DNA of 8,629 bases from an uncultured Gemmatimonadales bacterium (lineage in GTDB: Bacteria; Gemmatimonadota; Gemmatimonadetes; Longimicrobiales; Gaopeijiaceae), in the NCBI GenBank assembly GCA_937982605.1, contig CALJLC010000442.1, forward strand, positions 1-8,629, in the 5' to 3' direction. This document shows, one piece after another, positions 5,143 to 8,629 of the stretch. The position numbers and the translations under genes were made by a program. Position 1 is the stretch's first letter. Every line of letters starts with the position of its first letter. The notes below the pieces were generated by a model. That model was not told where the DNA came from and made no database searches. It was given only the letters and a program-made list of their open reading frames with translations.

Positions 5143-6654
5143 CTACTGCGTCCTCGGCGGCACCGCCCTGAGGAGCAACGCGAAGGCCTCGTCGAGCGCC
5201 TGTCCTCCCGCACGCGCCCCCGTGTACTTGCCGAGGCGCGCCACGACCAGGTCGTGCGACGGGCTGATTGTCGTGCTCTGGCCCCCTGCCCCGAGCATCT
5301 GATCGGCGGTCGTCGGGAGCCCGCCTCCGCCTTCCCCGTTCACCCAGAAGAAGGCGCCGCCGTATACCCGGCGGCCGTCGGCCTCCCACGCCGGCGCCAC
5401 CGTCGACGCATAGGTGACGTACCCCTCGGGCAGGATGCGCTCACCCATCCAGACGCCGTCCTGCAGGTACAGGTTGCCGAGCCGGGCCCAATCCCGCGCC
5501 GCCATGAAGGCGAGGCCCTGGCCGAGGAAGTTCCCGTACGGATCGGTCTCGATGAGGCCGTCCCGGATCCCGATCCGGTCGAAGAGCCTTCGCTGAGGGA
5601 AGGCGTGGTACTCCTCGCCCAGCGCCTCCGCGCCGAGCCGCACGAGATAGCTCGCCAGGACGGGATCGGTGTTGCGGTAGCGGCCCACCGTGTTCGGCGG
5701 CCACTGCTGGGGACGGGTCGCCGCCCAGTTGAAGGAGTTCACCGTCCCGGTGTACAGGTAGTAGTGGTCCGCGTAGCTGCTCTCGTCGTAGTCGGGGTCG
5801 GCCGGGGCGTTGATCCGGATCCCGCTCGACATCCGCATGATGTCTCCGATGCGGATCTCCTGGCGCGGATCGCCTTCGCCCTGCCATTCGGGGATGGGAG
5901 CGGACTGCCAGAGCTCGTAGACGCCCTCCCGGATCAGGACGCCCATGAGCGTGCCGGTGAGGCTCTTGGTCATCGACCAGCTCTCGAGCGGCGTGTGGAT
6001 GTCGATGCCCTCGCCGTACCGCTCGCCGAGGATCCGCCCCTGGTAGGTGACCACCAGCCCGAGCGTACGTGCCTCGGGCGGGCCGAAGCCGACGTCGAGC
6101 GCCTGCTCGACCAGCGCCATGTCGACCTCCGCGGGATACGGAGTGTCGGGGAGCACGTCGCCCATCGGCCACGGCGTCGTGGCGGCCGGCGGCAGGTTCC
6201 GGGCGACTTCGCTCGGCGCGAAGTAGACCGAGTCCTCCCCGATCGGGTGCGCCACGCACCCCTGGTTGCCGTACCTCTGGGCCGAGCGCGTGACGCGGTC
6301 CGGGAGCGTCAGCGAGACCCTTCGGCGCTCGTAGTCGATGACGGTGTCGACCACGTGGTGCCGCTCGTCGAAGGGCGAGATGAAGCCCCCGACGTTGGCG
6401 GCGGCGTCGGCCGCGTCGAGCCCGGTCGTGAAGATCCCCGAGCAGAGGATCTTGGCGAAGCCCGCCGTGTGGTGGTGGAGCGCTTCGCCCGGAGGCGGCA
6501 CGTATTCCGTGTCGAGCTCGAAGAGCGCCGCCCGCGCGATCAGCGCCTCCGGAGAGCCGTCGCTCGGGATGCTCTCGGGCACCTCGGGCGCCCCTCCGCA
6601 GGAGGCCGCGGCGACCGCGGCGAGACCGAGAACAGCAGCCCGAGTGAGCCTCAT
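5143..6654 (-). CDS. Lipoprotein serine hydrolase, beta-lactamase/6-aminohexanoate-dimer hydrolase family
   Basis: This is a 503-residue exported serine hydrolase with the class C beta-lactamase/penicillin-binding-protein fold. The start at 6654 (MRLTRAAVLGLAAVAAASCG) gives a classic lipoprotein signal with Cys19 after AAS. The frame is open upstream to 6873, but that extension lacks export-signal features. The start is preceded by AGGATCGGAAA. Residues 45-165 form an N-terminal region found before the catalytic domain in some of these hydrolases (LCSGIFTTGLDAADA, 70-84; Cys71 and Cys133 could form a disulfide). The catalytic domain spans about 170-500: nucleophile S227 and K230 in WSMTKS (S-x-x-K), Y326 and N328 in RYRNTD (Y-x-N), and GAGGQS (455-460) at the position of the third motif. 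Related enzymes cleave esters, amides or D-amino-acid peptides; the substrate cannot be deduced here. It is predicted to be membrane-anchored on the periplasmic side. It may be co-transcribed with the LAS-like gene downstream. Confidence 0.9.
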   Translation of the reverse strand: MRLTRAAVLGLAAVAAASCGGAPEVPESIPSDGSPEALIARAALFELDTEYVPPPGEALHHHTAGFAKILCSGIFTTGLDAADAAANVGGFISPFDERHHVVDTVIDYERRRVSLTLPDRVTRSAQRYGNQGCVAHPIGEDSVYFAPSEVARNLPPAATTPWPMGDVLPDTPYPAEVDMALVEQALDVGFGPPEARTLGLVVTYQGRILGERYGEGIDIHTPLESWSMTKSLTGTLMGVLIREGVYELWQSAPIPEWQGEGDPRQEIRIGDIMRMSSGIRINAPADPDYDESSYADHYYLYTGTVNSFNWAATRPQQWPPNTVGRYRNTDPVLASYLVRLGAEALGEEYHAFPQRRLFDRIGIRDGLIETDPYGNFLGQGLAFMAARDWARLGNLYLQDGVWMGERILPEGYVTYASTVAPAWEADGRRVYGGAFFWVNGEGGGGLPTTADQMLGAGGQSTTISPSHDLVVARLGKYTGARAGGQALDEAFALLLRAVPPRTQ

Positions 6655-6881
6655 TTTCCGATCCTGAGCCGAGGGTCCGTGGCGGGGGCGGTCAACGTGC
6701 ACCGAGGCCGGATCGGGGACAACCTGTTGCGGAGTCCCGCTTTGCGGAAACAAGGCCGGCCAGAGGGCTGCGGAAGCCCTGTTTCCCGTGAACCGGACCC
6801 CCGGTACGAGGGGCGGCAAGGTGTGCCGCCTCGCACCCGTGTCGAAGAAAAACCGAACCAGCGCCGCGAGCACCTTTGTCG
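6655..6881. other. Non-coding stretch with several hairpins upstream of the pilin promoter
   Basis: No convincing gene lies here. On the plus strand three local stems can be drawn. GGGAC (6716-6720) pairs with GTCCC (6734-6738). AGGGCT (6764-6769) pairs with AGCCCT (6775-6780) and is flanked by a second helix, GGAAAC (6746-6751) with GTTTCC (6781-6786). GGCGGCA (6812-6818) pairs with TGCCGCC (6824-6830), extendable by CGA/TCG across a two-base bulge. TGCGGA occurs three times, at 6728, 6743 and 6769. On the minus strand the same region would be the leader of the serine hydrolase. I recognise no known riboswitch or RNA family in it. It could be a small RNA, a leader or a pair of terminators. 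Confidence 0.4.
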
Positions 6882-6911
6882 TTGCAGTTCAGGGCTTTAG
6901 GCGCGTATAAT
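6882..6911 (+). promoter_or_regulatory. Sigma70-type promoter for the minor-pilin operon
   Basis: There is a perfect -10 box TATAAT at 6906-6911, preceded after 18 bases by TTGCAG (6882-6887), a weak -35. The spacer ends in GCGCG. Transcription should begin near 6918, giving a leader of about 105 bases before the first pilin gene at 7023. A perfect TATAAT is conspicuous in this GC-rich sequence, and its position before an operon supports function. Confidence 0.6.
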
Positions 6912-6919
6912 GCAGTCTC

Positions 6920-6992
6920 CACACCCGCACGAAGCGTGGTACCGGCCTTGCCATGATATCCCCCCGGCGGCCCTCCCGTGCTCGCGGGTGTG
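6920..6992 (+). promoter_or_regulatory. Long-range 9-bp stem in the pilin operon leader
   Basis: CACACCCGC (6920-6928) is exactly complementary to GCGGGTGTG (6984-6992), 55 bases apart. The first arm starts at about the predicted transcript 5' end. An alternative small hairpin, CACG/CGTG (6928-6931 with 6935-6938), sits inside and competes for one base. The ribosome binding site (7011-7016) lies 18 bases after the second arm and is not itself paired in this drawing. The complementarity is seen directly; its function is inference. Confidence 0.35.
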
Positions 6993-7021
6993 CACGCATC
7001 GACTCGAGAAAGAGGGCGTGA
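6953..7021 (+). other. Possible 22-codon leader ORF ending one base before the pilin start
   Basis: ATG 6953 opens a frame of 22 codons, rich in Arg, that stops at TGA 7019-7021. One base separates that stop from the ATG at 7023. No ribosome binding site precedes 6953, and the frame covers the leader stem and the Shine-Dalgarno site of the next gene. Translation is unproven, and the frame may be a chance result of GC-rich sequence. If real, it would couple leader translation to pilin expression. Confidence 0.18.
7011..7016 (+). promoter_or_regulatory. Shine-Dalgarno site of the GspH-like pilin
   Basis: AGAGGG ends six bases before ATG 7023. It sets the start at MKVQRDQDGF rather than at earlier in-frame codons, and leaves the short basic leader expected before a prepilin cleavage site. 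Confidence 0.65.
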
Positions 7022-7022
7022 C

Positions 7023-7595
7023 ATGAAGGTGCAGCGGGACCAGGACGGCTTCTCGCTGGTGGAGCTTCTCATGGTCATGCTCCTCATCTCCATCGTGGCC
7101 GGGATCGTCGCCCCCCTGATCCGTCCCGAGAAGTTCCAGATGGACGGGGCACTGGTCAGCGTGGCGAGCACCCTGACGGCCCAGCAGCGGAACTCGATCC
7201 TCCGGCAGCACAACGTGGTGCTGGCCATCGACTCCGCGAACAGCCGCATCCGGGTGCACTACGACCTCGACAACGACGGGACCGTCGACGCCGGCGAGAA
7301 CACCAACGTGGTGGAGCTCGACGAAGGCGTCACCTTCGGGCGAGGCGCCGCCACGGCGCGACCGCTGGGCGGTACGATGAACACCTTCACCGACACTCAG
7401 GACGGCATGGCCGCGCTGACCTTCCGACGTAACGGGAGCGCGAGCGCCGAGTCGATCCTCTACCTCACGTCGCAGCGCGCCGCGGTATCGCCCGGCGCCT
7501 TCGGCATCGATACGCGGGCGATCGAGATCGAGCGCGCCACCGGCCGGGTCCGGTGCTACTCCTTCCAGACGGGCACATGGGTACAGACATGCTGA
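7023..7595 (+). CDS. GspH/FimT-type minor pilin with an EF-hand-like calcium loop
   Basis: This is a 190-residue type IV pilin-like protein. Residues 1-9 (MKVQRDQDG) are the basic leader, cut by the prepilin peptidase PilD between G9 and F10. Mature FSLVE has the invariant Glu at +5 (E14), followed by a hydrophobic helix (LLMVMLLISIVAGIVAPLI) that serves as membrane anchor and filament core. The N-terminal form and first position in the cluster fit the GspH/FimT group of minor pilins that prime assembly of a type IV pilus or type II secretion pseudopilus. Residues 81-92, DLDNDGTVDAGE, match the 12-residue EF-hand loop at positions 1, 3, 5, 6, 8, 9 and 12. Cys178 and Cys190 near the C-terminus could form the disulfide-bounded loop common in pilins. 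The stop overlaps the next start in ATGCTGA. The choice between pilus and secretion system cannot be made from the window. Confidence 0.9.
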   Translation: MKVQRDQDGFSLVELLMVMLLISIVAGIVAPLIRPEKFQMDGALVSVASTLTAQQRNSILRQHNVVLAIDSANSRIRVHYDLDNDGTVDAGENTNVVELDEGVTFGRGAATARPLGGTMNTFTDTQDGMAALTFRRNGSASAESILYLTSQRAAVSPGAFGIDTRAIEIERATGRVRCYSFQTGTWVQTC

Positions 7596-7984
7596 ACCGA
7601 TCCAGGGAGGGCTTCACGCTGATCGAGATCATGATCGCGATCGTGATGCTCTCGGTCGCGATCCTCGGCCTGGCGGCGTCGTCGAGCAAGATGCTCGAGC
7701 CGACCAACTCGGCGGAGAACGACTTCATCGCGCTCGAGCACGTCCAGGACCGCCTGGCCGAAGTCCGGCTCGATCCTCGCTACGGACTCCTCGACTCCCT
7801 CTACGCCACCACCGACTCCCCGCTCGTGGGCCTCCCCGGAGCGGTGCGCGTCACGACGTTCGCGCGCACACAGGACGTCCAGCCCTCGGGCAAGGTGGTG
7901 GACTACTGGACGGTCGTCGTGACCGTGCGCGGCGGGCGCGTCTCGGCGCCGGTCATGAGATCCCTCATCATCGCAGCGCCATGA
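7589..7984 (+). CDS. PilV/GspI-type minor pilin
   Basis: This is a 131-residue prepilin-like protein. The start at 7589 gives an eight-residue leader (MLNRSREG) before FTLIE, with cleavage between G8 and F9 and the conserved Glu at +5 (E13). An in-frame ATG at 7577 would add four residues and cannot be excluded; neither has a strong ribosome binding site, and translation is probably coupled to the preceding gene through the ATGCTGA overlap. The helix (IMIAIVMLSVAILGLAASSS) and the following segment (ENDFIALEHVQDRLAEVRLDP) match the PilV/GspI pattern, in which a short helix carries an A/L-rich then E-x-x-x-x-R region. The rest is a small beta-rich domain ending in a strand (YWTVVVTVRGGRV). It has no cysteine. 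Role: minor pilin in the tip or priming complex. Its stop overlaps the next start (ATGA). Confidence 0.88.
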   Translation: MLNRSREGFTLIEIMIAIVMLSVAILGLAASSSKMLEPTNSAENDFIALEHVQDRLAEVRLDPRYGLLDSLYATTDSPLVGLPGAVRVTTFARTQDVQPSGKVVDYWTVVVTVRGGRVSAPVMRSLIIAAP

Positions 7985-8629
7985 CGATAGAGAACCGCAA
8001 CCACCCCGATCGCCGCAGCCCGGAGCGGGCCGCCGGCTTCACGCTCGTGGAGATGATCATCGCGATCATGATCTACGGGATCGTGTTCGCCATCGGCATC
8101 GGCTTCGTGGCCAGCCAGAACAACCTCTTCCACCGCGGCCTCGACCGCATGACCGCGCTGCAGAACATGCGGTACGCGCTGTCGACGCTCGAGACCGACA
8201 TCCCGTCGCTGGGGACGAACGTCCCGACCGTCCAGCCGTCGCTGATCTACGCGGGGCCCAACATCCTCGCGTTCACGGGCGACTATGCGTCGAACGTGGC
8301 CAACGACGTCTTCGCCGCGTACATCGATCTCGGCGCACCGAACGGTCAGGTCACCGTGCCCGACCCGTCGATCACGTTGCCGACCACGGCCTTCACCTGG
8401 CCGGACACGCTCTATCTGAGCACCGCCGGCACGCGCAGCCCCGCCGAGCTCCTCATGTTCTGGTTCGAGGCGGACGCGACCACCGCCCGGACCGACGACT
8501 TCGTCCTGTACCGGCAGATCAACTCGGCGACGCCGGAGCCGCTGGCGCGCAACATCCTTCGCCAGGACACTCTGCCGTTCTTCCAGTACATGCGGCGCAT
8601 CGACTTCGCGAGCGCGCCGTCGTCGCTGG
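7981..8629 (+). CDS. PilW/GspJ-type minor pilin, 3' truncated by window end
   Basis: ATG 7981 overlaps the previous stop (ATGA), and the frame is open to the window edge, giving 216 visible residues. The leader of 19 residues is long and charged (MTIENRNHPDRRSPERAAG), followed by the cleavage site G19/F20 and mature FTLVE with Glu at +5 (E24). The helix reads MIIAIMIYGIVFAIGIGFVASQ. The next segment, MTALQNMRYALSTLETDIPSLG, is the recognisable PilW/GspJ signature: a helix with Q-x-x-x-R-x-A-L-x-x-L-x-x-D-I. A large beta-rich domain with Pro/Thr-rich loops follows (DPSITLPTTAF), as in PilW-like proteins, which are longer than the other minor pilins. Third gene of the operon; more minor pilins probably follow outside the window. 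The C-terminus is not seen. Confidence 0.87.
   Translation, partial: MTIENRNHPDRRSPERAAGFTLVEMIIAIMIYGIVFAIGIGFVASQNNLFHRGLDRMTALQNMRYALSTLETDIPSLGTNVPTVQPSLIYAGPNILAFTGDYASNVANDVFAAYIDLGAPNGQVTVPDPSITLPTTAFTWPDTLYLSTAGTRSPAELLMFWFEADATTARTDDFVLYRQINSATPEPLARNILRQDTLPFFQYMRRIDFASAPSSL

Noticed and set aside
5117..5150. Terminator hairpin after the serine hydrolase (GGGGA 5121-5125 with TCCCC 5136-5140)
   Set aside because: Only five pairs with a ten-base loop and no T-tract, and it overlaps poorly placed flanking pairs. Too weak to call.
6721..6790. Possible c-di-GMP-I riboswitch, because minus-strand GCAAAGCGGGA resembles part of that motif and pilin genes are nearby
   Set aside because: The other conserved elements of the aptamer are missing, and the resemblance is on the strand away from the pilin genes.
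6655..6873. 73-residue N-terminal extension of the serine hydrolase
   Set aside because: The internal start at 6654 gives a textbook lipoprotein signal with Cys19. The extension is hydrophilic and Arg/Pro-rich, and would bury the export signal.
4987..6900. Long plus-strand open frame (637 codons) opposite the serine hydrolase
   Set aside because: It is antisense to a gene with intact catalytic motifs, and the translation is Arg/Val/His-rich without any recognisable domain.
1..8629. Mobile elements, CRISPR arrays, tRNA or rRNA genes
   Set aside because: No transposase-like frames, terminal inverted repeats, regularly spaced repeats or RNA gene signatures were seen anywhere in the window.

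Overview
The window is strongly GC-rich bacterial DNA that reads as an ordinary chromosome. No transposase, phage gene, tRNA, rRNA or CRISPR array was seen. An orphan duplicated ABC permease of the ADOP type, paired YceI proteins, a GC-heavy coding style and poorly conserved secreted proteins suggest Gemmatimonadota, or less likely Acidobacteriota. This placement is inference from gene content; no marker gene is present.

Layout. (1) Positions 1-2184, + strand: the 3' part of an ADOP-type permease whose frame carries an in-frame TAG at 58-60. (2) 2204-2231: a perfect GC-rich hairpin between convergent genes. (3) 2283-3480, - strand: two tandem YceI-family genes about 70% identical to each other. 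The promoter-proximal copy has no signal peptide and the distal copy has one. (4) 3571-4242, + strand: a secreted protein of unknown function, divergent from the YceI pair across an AT-rich promoter island. (5) 4275-6654, - strand: a three-helix membrane protein with a LAS/M15-like metallopeptidase-type tail, and upstream of it a lipoprotein serine hydrolase of the beta-lactamase fold. (6) 6655-7022: a 368-base non-coding stretch with several hairpins, a good sigma70-type promoter and a structured leader. (7) 7023 to the window end, + strand: three overlapping minor-pilin genes (GspH/FimT-, PilV/GspI- and PilW/GspJ-like), the last cut by the window edge.

How the genes work together. Nearly every product is predicted to act in the cell envelope: permease, periplasmic YceI, secreted protein, membrane metallopeptidase-like protein, lipoprotein hydrolase and minor pilins. 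The pilin genes are a clear operon with 7-base and 4-base stop/start overlaps, and their products probably form the priming tip complex of a type IV pilus or type II secretion pseudopilus. The YceI pair is a second likely operon with a 37-base gap. The serine hydrolase and the LAS-like protein may be co-transcribed across 139 bases.

Points most worth a second look are the perfect EF-hand-type calcium loop inside the GspH-like pilin, the structured leader with a 22-codon ORF before the pilin operon, the TGCGGA-repeat hairpin region before it, and the LAS-like domain with unusual ligand spacing. No complete undescribed system could be demonstrated from sequence alone.
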